Of a stretch of DNA of 64,000 bases, positions 8,445 to 17,004 are shown in pieces. The DNA comes from JAOPZW01 sp963807305. GTDB taxonomy: Bacteria; Actinomycetota; Thermoleophilia; Solirubrobacterales; Solirubrobacteraceae. The notes under the pieces were generated by a model. It saw only the letters and a list, made by a program, of their open reading frames with translations, was not told where the DNA came from and searched no databases. The position numbers and the translations under genes were made by a program. The stretch is taken from NCBI GenBank assembly GCA_963807305.1, contig CAWEBN010000008.1, positions 124,001-188,000 on the forward strand. Direction: 5' to 3'. The number at the start of each line of letters is the position of its first letter. The first letter of the stretch is position 1.

Positions 8445-8846
8445 CTAGCCGTGCTCGCCAGGATTGAAGAGCTTGACGAACCGCTCGACGCTCTTGGCGT
8501 TGCCGAGGCGGAACTTCACCGTGTACTTCTGGTGCAGCTTCAGCGGCTTCGAGTACGACACGGTCGCGGAGTACTTGATGTCGCTGCCGTGCGTGCCGAC
8601 GGCCTTCAGGCCGGACACGCGCGCGCCGTTGACGAACGTGATCTTCGCGTCGAGGCTGCCGTAGGCGTTCTTGGCCAGGCGGTCCGAGGCGAAGTTCAGC
8701 GTCGCGTGATGGGCGTCGATGACGCGCATCTGCGGGTTGCCGCCGAGCTGCGGCTGGGCGTGGGCGCCGGCGGCCACGGCGGCCGCCGGGGACAGCGCGA
8801 GCAGGGTGACTGCGGCGGTGGTGATGTGGGTGCGAAGGGAGGACAT
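8445..8846 (-). CDS. Small secreted protein of unknown function
   Basis: 133 residues. The N-terminus is a classical signal peptide (basic start, hydrophobic TTAAVTLLALSPAAAVAA, likely cleavage at AGAHA). The mature part has alternating hydrophobic positions and phrases such as KYTVKFRLGNAKSVERFVKLF, suggesting an all-beta domain, but I recognise no family. Codon use resembles its neighbours. It is transcribed alone, convergent with acdS and not coupled to the exporter genes upstream. Confidence 0.7.
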   Translation of the reverse strand: MSSLRTHITTAAVTLLALSPAAAVAAGAHAQPQLGGNPQMRVIDAHHATLNFASDRLAKNAYGSLDAKITFVNGARVSGLKAVGTHGSDIKYSATVSYSKPLKLHQKYTVKFRLGNAKSVERFVKLFNPGEHG

Positions 8847-8917
8847 GCATCCACTTCACCACCGCTCAGGCGCAGTTCCGCGACACCAAGGTGTCCGGCT
8901 TTCACACCCCTCCGCGC

Positions 8918-9733
8918 TCAGACCTCCGTGCGCCTGCGGTAGGACGCGATGGCCAGCGGCACGGCGATGGCGAGCAGCCCCACGCACCACAGCAGCGCGC
9001 TCACGACCGGGTGCTGGAGCGGCCATGCGGCGTCGGCCGGGACCGCCGTCGGGTTGCCGAACAGCGTGCGCGTCGCGGCGACGAGCGAGCTGATCGGGTT
9101 CCAGTTGGCGAACGTGCGCAGCACGCCCGGCAGCGTGCCGGCCGGGACGAAGGCGTTGGCCACGAAGGTCAGCGGGAAGATCACGATGAAGACGATCCCG
9201 GTGACCGCGTCGGGGCTGCGCGCGATGGTCCCGAGCAGGATCCCGAGCCACAGCATCACGAAGGCGACGAGGGCCAGCAGGCCGAAGCCGGCGACGGCGT
9301 GGAGCACGTCGGTGTGGATGCGCCAGCCGACGGCGAGGCCGGCCAGGCTCATCACGGTGATGCCCAGCATCGCCGCCGCGAAGTCCGCGAGCACGCGGCC
9401 GGTCAGGAAGGCCGAGCGGGCCACGGGCAGCGAGCGGAAGCGGTCGAGGATGCCCTCGCCGAGGTCGGTCGCCATCGACGTGGCCGGCCCCATGACCCCG
9501 AAGGTCAGGGTCTGGATGAAGATCCCGGCCATCAGGTACTCGTGGTAGTCGCCGCCGCCGGGGATCGCGATCGCCCCGCCGAAGACGTAGGCGAAGAGGA
9601 TCACGAACATCAGCGGCTGGACGGTGACGTCGATGAGCTTCTCGGGGATCTGGCGGATATGGGAGAGGTTGCGCCGCGCGAGGACGAGGCTGTCGGACAG
9701 CCCGAAGCGCAGGCGCTCGGCGTAGGCGGACAT
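8918..9733 (-). CDS. ABC-2 type exporter permease (DrrB-like)
   Basis: A 271-residue integral membrane protein with about six hydrophobic segments, beginning with LIDVTVQPLMFVILFAYVFGG, the typical opening of daunorubicin-resistance-type permeases. The conserved loop GILDRFRSLPVARSAFLTGR and the ABC-2 segment FVANAFVPAGTLPG are present. With the ATPase encoded just upstream (stop and start overlap by one base) it should form an exporter for a hydrophobic or cationic compound. A second such pair is at 36.5-38.3 kb. Confidence 0.88.
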   Translation of the reverse strand: MSAYAERLRFGLSDSLVLARRNLSHIRQIPEKLIDVTVQPLMFVILFAYVFGGAIAIPGGGDYHEYLMAGIFIQTLTFGVMGPATSMATDLGEGILDRFRSLPVARSAFLTGRVLADFAAAMLGITVMSLAGLAVGWRIHTDVLHAVAGFGLLALVAFVMLWLGILLGTIARSPDAVTGIVFIVIFPLTFVANAFVPAGTLPGVLRTFANWNPISSLVAATRTLFGNPTAVPADAAWPLQHPVVSALLWCVGLLAIAVPLAIASYRRRTEV

Positions 9734-10701
9734 CAGGCGGCGACCTCCTCGGCCGTCGGCGTGGAATCGGTGATCGCGAGGAAGACGTCGTCGAGCGTCG
9801 CCTCGCGGCGGTGCAGGTCGGTGGTGGCGACGCCTGCGGCGTCGAGCGCGCGCACGACCTCGGCCAGCGCGACGCCGGTGGCCACAGGGGCAACCACGCG
9901 GGCGGCGTGGACGTCGACGGCGGGCCGGTCGCTGGCGAAGTGCCCGAGCGCCGTGGCCGCGGCCGCGAGCTCGCCGGCGCCGCCGACGGTGACCTCGAGG
10001 CGCTCGCCGCCGATGCGTGCCTTGAGCTCGGACGGCGAGCCCTGGGCGGCGACGCGACCGCCGTCGAGGACGACGATGTCGTCGGCCAGGCGGTCGGCCT
10101 CCTCGAGGTACTGGGTCGTGAGCAGCAGGGTGGCGCCGTCGCGGACGAGGTCGCCGAGCAGGTTCCACAGGTCGATGCGGCTGCGGGGATCCAGCCCCGT
10201 GGTCGGCTCGTCGAGGAAGAGCACCGGCGGTGCCGCGACGAGGCTGGCGGCGAGGTCCAGGCGGCGGCGCATGCCGCCCGAGAACGTGCGGACCAGGCGG
10301 TCGGCGGCGTCGGAGAGGCTCAGGCGCTCGAGCAGCTCGTCGGCCCGCGCGCGGACCACTGCCCGCGGCAGGTGGTAGAGGCGGCCGACCATCTCGAGGT
10401 TGGCGCGCGCCGTGAGCAGGTCGTCGACGGTGGCCTGCTGGCCGGCGAGGCCGAACTTCGTGCGCACGGTCGCCGCGTCGGCGACGACGTCGTGACCGGC
10501 GACCGACGCGCGGCCCTCGGTCGGCCGCAGCAGCGTGGTCAGGATGCGCACGGCGGTGGTCTTGCCGGCGCCGTTGTGGCCGAGCAGGCCGAGCACCGTG
10601 CCCTGGGGGACGTCGAGGTCGACGTCGCGCAGCGCCCAGAGATCGCCATAGCGCTTGCCGAGCCCTTCGGCGAAGATGCCGGCGTCGTGGGGAGATGACA
10701 T
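9733..10701 (-). CDS. ABC exporter ATP-binding protein (DrrA-like)
   Basis: About 322 residues from the chosen ATG (MSSPHDAGIF). Walker A GHNGAGKTT, signature FSGGMRRRLDLAASL and Walker B VLFLDEPTTGLD are present, with QYLEEAD after the H-loop region. The ~90-residue C-terminal domain is typical of DrrA-type drug exporters. A longer frame runs to 10773 but would cover the operator array, so the shorter start is preferred. It is divergent from a TetR gene; three GTAC-N3-GTAC sites lie between them, so drug-inducible control is likely. Confidence 0.9.
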   Translation of the reverse strand: MSSPHDAGIFAEGLGKRYGDLWALRDVDLDVPQGTVLGLLGHNGAGKTTAVRILTTLLRPTEGRASVAGHDVVADAATVRTKFGLAGQQATVDDLLTARANLEMVGRLYHLPRAVVRARADELLERLSLSDAADRLVRTFSGGMRRRLDLAASLVAAPPVLFLDEPTTGLDPRSRIDLWNLLGDLVRDGATLLLTTQYLEEADRLADDIVVLDGGRVAAQGSPSELKARIGGERLEVTVGGAGELAAAATALGHFASDRPAVDVHAARVVAPVATGVALAEVVRALDAAGVATTDLHRREATLDDVFLAITDSTPTAEEVAA

Positions 10702-10715
10702 GAGGTTCCTCATTC

Positions 10716-10763
10716 GTACGGTGTACGTGTATTCGTACGGCGTACGGTAGTAGTACACTGTAC
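10716..10763. promoter_or_regulatory. Array of three GTAC-N3-GTAC operators between tetR and the ABC exporter
   Basis: Three 11-base dyads occur at 10716-10726 (GTACGGTGTAC), 10735-10745 (GTACGGCGTAC) and 10753-10763 (GTACACTGTAC), centred 19 and 18 bases apart, i.e. nearly two helical turns each. They fill the short gap between the divergent tetR and exporter genes, the usual place for TetR binding. That the TetR protein binds them is an inference. Confidence 0.7.
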
Positions 10764-10766
10764 GAG

Positions 10767-11573
10767 ATGTCAAGGGCCGAGCGAGACGATCGCCACCAGG
10801 ATCGCCGGAGGCGGCACGACGAGGCCGTGTTCGACCCGATCTGGGCGCGCCCGGAGCCGACCGGCCGGCGCGCCCCCCGCTCGCGCGCCGACGTCGCGCA
10901 GGCGGCGATCGCGGTCGCCGACGCCGAGGGCATCGACGCGGTCTCGATGCGGCGCGTCGCAGCCGAGCTGGGGCTCGGGACGATGAGCCTCTACCACTAC
11001 GTCGGCGGCAAGGACGAGCTGCTCGACCTCATGAGCGACGCGATCCTCGGCAGTCAGATCGTCGACGAGGCCGAGCTGCACGAGGGCTGGCGGCCCGCGC
11101 TGCGCGCGATCGCGATCGCCACGCGCGGCAACTTCGAGCGCCACCCGTGGATCATCGGCGCGATGCGCCCGCGCCCGCGGGCGATCCCGGGACCCAACTC
11201 GCTGCGCCACTTCGACCAGTCGGTCGCCGCGCTCGCCGGCACGGACCTCGACGTCCAGACGAAGATGGAGATCATCGCGCTCGTCGACGACTACGTCTTC
11301 GGCTTCAGCCTGCGGGCGTTCATCGCCGTGCTCGAGACGCGCGAGGAGCAGGCCGAGCCCGGGTGGATGCAGGCGGTCTTCGACTACATGGCAGCGCAGC
11401 TCGAGACCGGGGCCTACCCGAACATCGCGCGCATCGCGGAGGCCAACCGCGCCGCGGGCGGCCGGGACGAGGACCTCGCTGAGATGGCCCTCGACCAGGG
11501 GCGCTTCGAACGCGGGCTGGACCGCCTCCTCGATGGCGTCGAGGTCGAGCTCAAGCGGCGTCGTGGAAGATGA
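10767..11573 (+). CDS. TetR-family regulator with tetracycline-repressor-like C domain
   Basis: A 268-residue repressor. The HTH is at ~40-85 (RADVAQAAIAVADAEGID.. and LGLGTMSLYHYVGGKDELLDLM, closely matching TetR-class recognition helices). The all-helical C-terminal part (~95-240) resembles the TetR_C effector-binding domain. A ~35-residue basic N-terminal tail (RHQDRRRRHDEAVFDPIWAR) precedes the HTH. It is divergent from the DrrAB-type exporter and likely represses it until a transported compound binds. Its 3' end overlaps the convergent oxygenase gene by 23 bases. Confidence 0.88.
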   Translation: MSRAERDDRHQDRRRRHDEAVFDPIWARPEPTGRRAPRSRADVAQAAIAVADAEGIDAVSMRRVAAELGLGTMSLYHYVGGKDELLDLMSDAILGSQIVDEAELHEGWRPALRAIAIATRGNFERHPWIIGAMRPRPRAIPGPNSLRHFDQSVAALAGTDLDVQTKMEIIALVDDYVFGFSLRAFIAVLETREEQAEPGWMQAVFDYMAAQLETGAYPNIARIAEANRAAGGRDEDLAEMALDQGRFERGLDRLLDGVEVELKRRRGR

Positions 11574-12273
11574 CGCCGAGCGTCGTGCGCCGGCCGGAGC
11601 GCACCGTGGCCACCCCGTGGCGCATGTTCGCCCGGTAGTGGCCGCGAGTGCCCAGCACCGGGCGGTGGCGAGTCGGGAAGATCAGGAAGGCGCCGCGCTC
11701 GAGATCGATGACGTGCGCGCGTGACTGCGCGCGCGGGCGCTGTTCGAGCAGGACGAACTGGCCGCCCTCGAAGTCCTCGCCCGGGCGGTCGAGCATGGTC
11801 ACGACCTGCAGCGGGAAGGCGACCTCGCCGTAGACGTCCTGGTGCAGGGTGTTGTGGCCGCCCTCGTGGTAGCGCAGGATCAGCGGCGTCGTGCGCCGCT
11901 GGCCGGCGCGGTGGCAGCGGGCGAGGAAGTCGTCGAGCTCGAGCGGGAAGTCGTCGGGCTCGCCCAGCCGCTGCGCCCACTCGTTGGCCAGCGCCGCCAG
12001 CGGCGGATAGAGCGCATGGCGCGCGCCGTCGATGAGCTCGGGCAGCGGCGCGTCGAAGTACTTGTACTCGCCCTCGCCGAAGCGGTAGCGGCGCATGTCG
12101 ATGGTCGAGCGAAAGCGCCCGTCCTCGAAGCGTGCGGCCAGCTCGCGGCACTCTCCGGCGCCGAGCACGGGTGGCGTCTGGACGAAGCCGTCCTCGTCCA
12201 TGCGCGTGGTGAGCGCCGGCCAGTCGAGGTCCTCGATGCGGCCGGCGATGGTCTGCGTCGTAGCGGTGCTCAT
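11551..12273 (-). CDS. 2-oxoglutarate/Fe(II)-dependent oxygenase (prolyl-4-hydroxylase-like)
   Basis: 240 residues. The iron triad is visible as His ~144 and Asp ~146 in NTLHQDVYGE and a distal His ~219 in MRHGVATV, with Arg ~228 (SGRRTTLG) placed to hold 2-oxoglutarate. The central block FEGGQFVLLEQRPR and the RGAFLIFPTRHRPV strand are typical of the double-stranded beta-helix fold. Relatives annotated as proline hydroxylase modify small molecules, nucleic acid bases or proteins; the substrate is not evident. It is divergent from the M16 peptidase gene across an 80-base gap. Confidence 0.82.
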   Translation of the reverse strand: MSTATTQTIAGRIEDLDWPALTTRMDEDGFVQTPPVLGAGECRELAARFEDGRFRSTIDMRRYRFGEGEYKYFDAPLPELIDGARHALYPPLAALANEWAQRLGEPDDFPLELDDFLARCHRAGQRRTTPLILRYHEGGHNTLHQDVYGEVAFPLQVVTMLDRPGEDFEGGQFVLLEQRPRAQSRAHVIDLERGAFLIFPTRHRPVLGTRGHYRANMRHGVATVRSGRRTTLGVIFHDAA

Positions 12274-12353
12274 AGTCGGTCAACGCGGCGCGCCCTCGCG
12301 GCGTGAGATCGCGCCGAAAGCCCGCCTCACCGCCCCGCTATCGTCAACTCACG

Positions 12354-13604
12354 ATGCCGCAGATCACCTCGTCCGTCGCCACCAACGGCCTGCCGGTCCA
12401 TCGGGTCGCCCTGCCCGGCACCCGCGCCACCACGGTCCTCGTGGCCTTCGACGCCGGCGCGCGCACCGAGCGCCCGGAGGAGAACGGGATGGCGCACTTC
12501 CTGGAGCACCTGGTGTTCAAGGGCGGCCAGATCTACGACGACTACCGCAAGGTCAACGAGACCGCGGAGCGCATGGGCGGCTCGCTGAACGCCTACACCT
12601 CGCACGACCTCGTCGCCTTCCACATCACCGTTCGCGCCGAGTCGGCCATGGAAGCGATCGACCTGCTCACCGACTTCGTCGGGCGTCCGAAGATCGACCC
12701 GGCCGAGCTCGACAAGGAGCGCGGTGTCGTCATCCAGGAGATCCAGCGCTACAAGGACCAGCCCGCCGCCGTGGCCGAGGAGCTGATCGATCGCGCGCAC
12801 TTCGGCGACCACCCGCTGGGCCGCACCGTGCTGGGCCCCGAGGACCACCTGCGGACCTTCTCGCGCGACGCGATCGTGGCCTTCCGCGAGCGCCGCTGGT
12901 CCGGTGCGCGCGGCGGCGCCTTCGTCGTCGGCAACGTCGAGCACCTGCCCGCCAACGGCAAGGTCGACGAGCTCTTCGCCCGCTTCCCCGACCTGCCCCA
13001 GCCCGAGGCCTACGTGCCGGCGCCACCCTTCGAGCCCAGGACGCTGGTCGAGCAGCGCGACACCAACCAGTCGCACCTGCGGATGAGCTACCGCCCGCAG
13101 GTGCCCGTCGACGACCCGAAGGCCCGCGCCGCCTTCACGATCTACGCGACGCTGCTGGGCGGCTCGATGGGCTCGCGCCTGTTCGACGAGATCCGCGAGC
13201 AGCGCGGCCTGTGCTACTCGGTCTACGCCGCCGATCACGCGTACGCCGACGTGCCCGTGCTGCAGCTGGGCTCGGGCCTCGAGTCGAGCAAGTGCGCCGA
13301 GGCCTACACGCGCATGCGGGAGATCGTGGGCGAACTGGCCGCCGACGGGCCCACGCCCGCGGAGGTCGAGCGGGCGCGCGCCTACGCGGCCGGCCGGCGG
13401 GTCCTGGCCTTCGAGAACACCAACGCGGTGGCGCGCTACGCGGCCAACCAGCGGATCGTCTTCGACGAGGACATCGATCCCGACGCCGCCATCGCCCTGC
13501 TCGACGCGGTCACCTTCGACGAGGTCGTCGAGGCGGCCCGCACCGTCGACCCCGACAAGCTCGCGGTGGCCTGCGTCGGCCCCCACGAGAGCGACGAGTT
13601 CTGA
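12354..13604 (+). CDS. M16-family zinc metallopeptidase
   Basis: A 416-residue processing-peptidase-type protein. The inverted zinc motif HFLEH lies at ~48-52, and the third ligand Glu ~129 in ERGVVIQE sits 77 residues after the second His, the standard spacing. The C-terminal half repeats the fold without metal ligands and contains the RGLCYSVYA block typical of the family. Such 400-residue M16B proteins usually dimerise. The longer upstream frame is unlike the family; the ATG giving MPQITSSVATNG fits. Targets are unknown. Confidence 0.9.
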   Translation: MPQITSSVATNGLPVHRVALPGTRATTVLVAFDAGARTERPEENGMAHFLEHLVFKGGQIYDDYRKVNETAERMGGSLNAYTSHDLVAFHITVRAESAMEAIDLLTDFVGRPKIDPAELDKERGVVIQEIQRYKDQPAAVAEELIDRAHFGDHPLGRTVLGPEDHLRTFSRDAIVAFRERRWSGARGGAFVVGNVEHLPANGKVDELFARFPDLPQPEAYVPAPPFEPRTLVEQRDTNQSHLRMSYRPQVPVDDPKARAAFTIYATLLGGSMGSRLFDEIREQRGLCYSVYAADHAYADVPVLQLGSGLESSKCAEAYTRMREIVGELAADGPTPAEVERARAYAAGRRVLAFENTNAVARYAANQRIVFDEDIDPDAAIALLDAVTFDEVVEAARTVDPDKLAVACVGPHESDEF

Positions 13605-13654
13605 TCCTGTTAAACCCGCTGGCTGGGGGCGTCCGGGTCGGTCAGAATGCTCTC

Positions 13655-14008
13655 GTGCCGGTGGCCGAGGCCCTCAACGAGCGTGAGCTGTCCCGTTACG
13701 TCTCGCGCGTGAGCGACCGTTGGCCGCTGTCGCGCGCGCTGCTCGGCGGGGCGCGCGCCGACGACGCGCGCGGCGCGGCGCCGCAGCGCGAGCGCGGGCC
13801 CGAGTACGTCGTGCTCCTCGTGTCGGAGCGGTTCGACGGCGTGCCGTGGCTCGAGCGCGTCTATCAGTGCGGGGCGCTGTGGGACGCGGCCGAGATGGGC
13901 GATCACGCCGACGTGCACTGCTACACGCCGCTCGAGTTCGAGCGCAAGCGCGAGAGCCTGCCGCTCGTGCGACGGGTCAGCGACGTCGGGTTCGACCTGC
14001 TCGCGTGA
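13655..14008 (+). CDS. Hypothetical protein, weakly nucleotidyltransferase-like
   Basis: About 117 residues from a GTG start. The C-terminal block (ADVHCYTPLEFERKRESLPLVRR..) resembles the end of MNT-type minimal nucleotidyltransferases, and YVVLLVSERFDGVPW could match their central strand. However, the catalytic GS..x..DxD motifs are absent, so any such activity is doubtful. No partner HEPN gene is adjacent. It sits between the M16 peptidase and the ECF sigma fusion, on the same strand as both. Confidence 0.5.
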   Translation: MPVAEALNERELSRYVSRVSDRWPLSRALLGGARADDARGAAPQRERGPEYVVLLVSERFDGVPWLERVYQCGALWDAAEMGDHADVHCYTPLEFERKRESLPLVRRVSDVGFDLLA

Positions 14009-14020
14009 CGTAGCGGCGCT

Positions 14021-14036
14021 ACCGTGGTCTCACGGT
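14021..14036 (+). promoter_or_regulatory. Palindrome ACCGTG-N4-CACGGT touching the ECF sigma start
   Basis: A perfect 6+6 dyad with spacer GTCT ends one base before the ATG of the sigma factor gene. It could be a repressor site or a small hairpin limiting translation. No binding protein can be named. Confidence 0.4.
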
Positions 14037-14037
14037 C

Positions 14038-15420
14038 ATGGCGCCTCTGCTGTCCACACCGTTGCTGCGCACCCAGAGTGACAGCCGTCTCGTGGCGCTC
14101 GCGGCCGATGGCCACGACCGCGCCTTCGAGGCCATCGTCGAGCGCTACCGCCGGCCGCTGCAGCGCTATCTGCGCCGGCTGTTGAGCGAGCCGCTGGCCG
14201 AGGACGTTCTGCAGGCGAGCTTCGTACGCGCCTGGCAGGCCCTGCGCGCCGGCACCGACGTGCGCGACCTGCGCCCGTGGCTGTACCGCATCGCGCACAA
14301 CCAGGCCCTCAACACGCTGCGCGCCGCCGGCTCGGCACTGCCGCCGGTCGCCGCCGAGCTGCCGGCGATCAGCCTCGAGGCCGAGGTCGAGCGCCGCGAG
14401 GAGCTGCGCGCGGCCCTGGACGGCATCGAGGCGCTGCCCGATCGCCAGCGCGCCGCGCTCGTGGCGATCGCCGTGGCCGATCGCCCGCACGCCGACGTCG
14501 CCCGTGAGCTCGGCATGAGCGACGGTGCATTGCGCCAGCTCCTGCTGCGCGCACGCACCACCCTGCGCGCCGCCGCCACGGCGCTCACGCCCTACCCCCT
14601 GATGTCGTGGCTGGCCGGCGGCCAGGAGGCCACCGCGGCGCGCGTCGCCGAGGTGGCGGTCGGCGCCGGCAGCGCGGGCGTGGCGATCAAGGCGAGCGCC
14701 GCCGTGCTCGCCGCGGGAGCGGTCGTGGCCGGCGGCCCCGCGCTGCGCGGCGACCACCAGCCGGCGCGCGCGAAGGCCGCCTCGGCCGCGCCCGAGGCCC
14801 ATCGCCAGTCGGTCGTCCGGCGCGCCGTGTCCTTCACACCGGCGCCGGCCGCCGCCGCTCATCAGGCGGGCGCCCAGGGCGGCCCGGTGGCCGACCACGC
14901 CGCGCACACCCCCGCGGCCGGCAGCTCGTCGGCCGACCACTCGGGCCACGGCTCGACCGCCCACCGCTCGGGCTCGAGCGGCTCGAGTGGCTCGGGCTCG
15001 GACGGCTCGGACTCCGAAAGCTCCGGCGAGCACTCGGGCTCGGGGAGCTCGGGGTCGGACGACTCGGGCTCGGGCGGCTCCTCCGGCGAGTCGCACTCGA
15101 GTGGCTCCGGGTCGGGGTCGGGCGCTTCGTCCGGGAAGGGCTCGTCGGGCGAGGGGAGCTCGGGCGACGTCGGGTCGGGGACGGAGCACTCCGGCAGCGG
15201 CAGCTCCGGCAAGAGCAGCTCCGGCAAGGATGGCGCGACGATCGCTCCCGCGACGCAGCCGGCGACCGTCACCGACGGCGACGGCGCCGCCCCCACGGCC
15301 ACCATCCCTCCGCCACCCTCCACCTCGGGCGACGGCTCGGGCTCTTCGGGCAGCGGCAGCTCCGGCGACGGGGGCTCCGGCGGCAGCGGCTCCGGCCGCG
15401 ACGGCTCGGGCGGCGACTGA
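14038..15420 (+). CDS. ECF sigma factor fused to a membrane segment and Ser/Gly-rich tail
   Basis: 460 residues. Sigma region 2 lies at ~20-95 (AFEAIVERYRRPLQRYLRRLL, DVLQASFVRAWQAL, RPWLYRIAHNQALN) and region 4 at ~125-175 (LPDRQRAALVAIAVADRPHADVARELGMSDGAL..). A hydrophobic stretch at ~205-235 (VAIKASAAVLAAGAVVAGG) could cross the membrane. The rest (~240-460) is disordered and extremely rich in Ser, Gly, Asp and His (SGSSGSGSDGSDSESSGE). If the helix is a real anchor, the sigma domain would be tethered with the tail outside, an arrangement that could sense envelope conditions without a separate anti-sigma factor. No anti-sigma gene is adjacent. Confidence 0.8.
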   Translation: MAPLLSTPLLRTQSDSRLVALAADGHDRAFEAIVERYRRPLQRYLRRLLSEPLAEDVLQASFVRAWQALRAGTDVRDLRPWLYRIAHNQALNTLRAAGSALPPVAAELPAISLEAEVERREELRAALDGIEALPDRQRAALVAIAVADRPHADVARELGMSDGALRQLLLRARTTLRAAATALTPYPLMSWLAGGQEATAARVAEVAVGAGSAGVAIKASAAVLAAGAVVAGGPALRGDHQPARAKAASAAPEAHRQSVVRRAVSFTPAPAAAAHQAGAQGGPVADHAAHTPAAGSSSADHSGHGSTAHRSGSSGSSGSGSDGSDSESSGEHSGSGSSGSDDSGSGGSSGESHSSGSGSGSGASSGKGSSGEGSSGDVGSGTEHSGSGSSGKSSSGKDGATIAPATQPATVTDGDGAAPTATIPPPPSTSGDGSGSSGSGSSGDGGSGGSGSGRDGSGGD

Positions 15421-15466
15421 TCTGGCTCGTGCGTGACGCACGCCGCGGGCGTGTGTCCCAACCGGC

Positions 15467-16114
15467 ATGAGCCATCGAACCGTTCGCACCCTGCTGTTGC
15501 TCGTCGCGACCTGCGCGGCAGCGCTCGTCTTCCCCGGCGCGAGCATCGCCCGCAGTCACGGCGACCGCAACGGCGATCGCATCCCCGACCGCTGGGAGCG
15601 CGCGCATCATCTCAGCCTGAAGGTCAACCAGGCCAAGCGCGACCAGGACCACGACGGCCTGCGCAACCGCGCCGAGTTCATGGCCGGCGACAACCCGCGC
15701 GACGCGGACACCGACAACGACGGCGTCCCCGACGGCAAGGAGAAGGCCGGCCAGGTCGCCTCGTTCACCGGCGGCGTCCTCACCGTCCACCTCTTCAACG
15801 GCGACGACGTCAAGGGCACGGTCGACGCCGACACCGAGATCGAGTGCGACGACACCGCGACGACGCCCACGACCACCGCGCCCGCGGCGCGCGCGGCCGA
15901 CGACGGTGGCGGCGACGGAGGGCACCATGGCGGCGACAACCAGGGTCCCGGTGACGACAACCAGGGCGACGACGACCAGGGCGACGACGACGAGCGCGGC
16001 CAGCAGGCCGGCTGCGACGTCACGAAGCTGACGGCCGGCGCCGTCGTGAGCGAGGCCGAGCTGAGGGCCACGCCGGCCGGCCTCGTCTTCGAGAAGATCG
16101 AGCTCGTCGGCTAG
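15467..16114 (+). CDS. Secreted calcium-binding-type protein (thrombospondin-3-like repeats)
   Basis: 215 residues with a clear signal peptide (TLLLLVATCAAALVFPGASIA). Asp-rich loops follow in series at ~30-80: GDRNGDRIPDRWE, DQDHDGLRNRAEF and DADTDNDGVPDGKE, i.e. EF-hand/TSP3-like calcium sites. A linker rich in Gly, Asp and His (~145-180) leads to a C-terminal ~30 residues (VTKLTAGAVVSEAELRATPAG) that look folded. It lies 46 bases after the sigma-factor fusion gene and could be co-regulated. The stop overlaps the convergent nudC gene by 4 bases. Function unknown beyond likely surface calcium binding. Confidence 0.7.
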   Translation: MSHRTVRTLLLLVATCAAALVFPGASIARSHGDRNGDRIPDRWERAHHLSLKVNQAKRDQDHDGLRNRAEFMAGDNPRDADTDNDGVPDGKEKAGQVASFTGGVLTVHLFNGDDVKGTVDADTEIECDDTATTPTTTAPAARAADDGGGDGGHHGGDNQGPGDDNQGDDDQGDDDERGQQAGCDVTKLTAGAVVSEAELRATPAGLVFEKIELVG

Positions 16115-16998
16115 ACAGCGAGCCCGCCGGCCGCGTCCGGCGCCTTGTCGTCGCCGAGCCACTCGTCGATGAGGCGCCGGGCGATGGCCGTGGGCGGCGG
16201 CAGCCGCACCTCGCCGCTCACGATCTCCTCGCGCGTGAACCAGCGCACGTCCTCGAGCTCGCCGTCGCCGACGGCGGGCTCGCCGTCCGCCCAGCCCGTG
16301 ATGAAGCCGAGCATCAGGGAGGCCGGGAAAGGCCAGGGCTGCGAGGAGCGGTAGATGATCTCGGCGACGCGCACGCCGGTCTCCTCGAGCACCTCGCGCG
16401 CCACGGCCTCCTCGAGGCTCTCCCCCGGCTCGACGAAGCCCGCCAGCGCGCTGTAGCGGCCCGCCGGCCACGTCCGCTGACGGCCGAGGATCACGCGGTC
16501 GCCGTCCTGGACGAGCATGATCACCACCGGGTCGGTGCGCGGATGGTGCTCGGTCCCGCACTCCGGGCAGCGGCGGATGTGGCCCGCCTCGCGGCTTTCG
16601 GAGGGCGCCCCGCAGTTCGAGCAGAAGCGGTGGCGGCGGTGCCAGTTCAGCAGCGCGACCGCGTGGGCGATCATCCCGCCGTCGGACTGCGACAGGACCG
16701 GGGCGAGGTCGCGCAGGCCACTACGCTCGCCGGGAAAGTCGTCACCCGGGTCGGCGGCGAAGAGCGCGCGACCGTCGCCGTCGACGCCGAGGAGCACGAG
16801 GTCGACGCCGTCGGCCGGCTTGAGCTCGTCCAGCGCGAACAGCCGCGGGCGCTCCCGGTCGACGACCACGCCCGACCGGCTGGCCGCCACGACGCGCGTC
16901 GCGGGATCGGCCAGCCGCGCGGCCAGCCACGGCTCGTCGCCCCGGCGCGGCCCTGCGCGGTCCAGCGTCGCGCCGGCGAACGTGTTCGGACCAGCCAA
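16111..16998 (-). CDS. nudC: NAD(+)/NADH diphosphatase (Nudix)
   Basis: 295 residues. A four-Cys zinc ribbon is at ~126-147 (CSNCG...CPECG), the Nudix box at ~187-209 (GFVEPGESLEEA..REVLEETGV), and the NudC-specific SQPWPFPAS at ~219-227. It cleaves NAD(H) to NMN(H) and AMP, and in other bacteria also removes NAD caps from RNA 5' ends. It begins 6 bases after nadA, so NAD synthesis and NAD breakdown or decapping are encoded in one transcript. Confidence 0.93.
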   Translation of the reverse strand: MAGPNTFAGATLDRAGPRRGDEPWLAARLADPATRVVAASRSGVVVDRERPRLFALDELKPADGVDLVLLGVDGDGRALFAADPGDDFPGERSGLRDLAPVLSQSDGGMIAHAVALLNWHRRHRFCSNCGAPSESREAGHIRRCPECGTEHHPRTDPVVIMLVQDGDRVILGRQRTWPAGRYSALAGFVEPGESLEEAVAREVLEETGVRVAEIIYRSSQPWPFPASLMLGFITGWADGEPAVGDGELEDVRWFTREEIVSGEVRLPPPTAIARRLIDEWLGDDKAPDAAGGLAV

Positions 16999-17004
16999 GC
17001 CCGG

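Noticed and set aside
8918..10933. A 671-residue fused exporter protein
   Set aside because: Its first ~270 residues are an out-of-frame reading of the ATPase gene; the permease starts at its own ATG (9733).
12095..14008. A 637-residue plus-strand protein joining the M16 region and the small downstream gene
   Set aside because: Its first three quarters are a shifted frame of the M16 peptidase with Arg-rich nonsense; only the last ~117 residues look like a gene.
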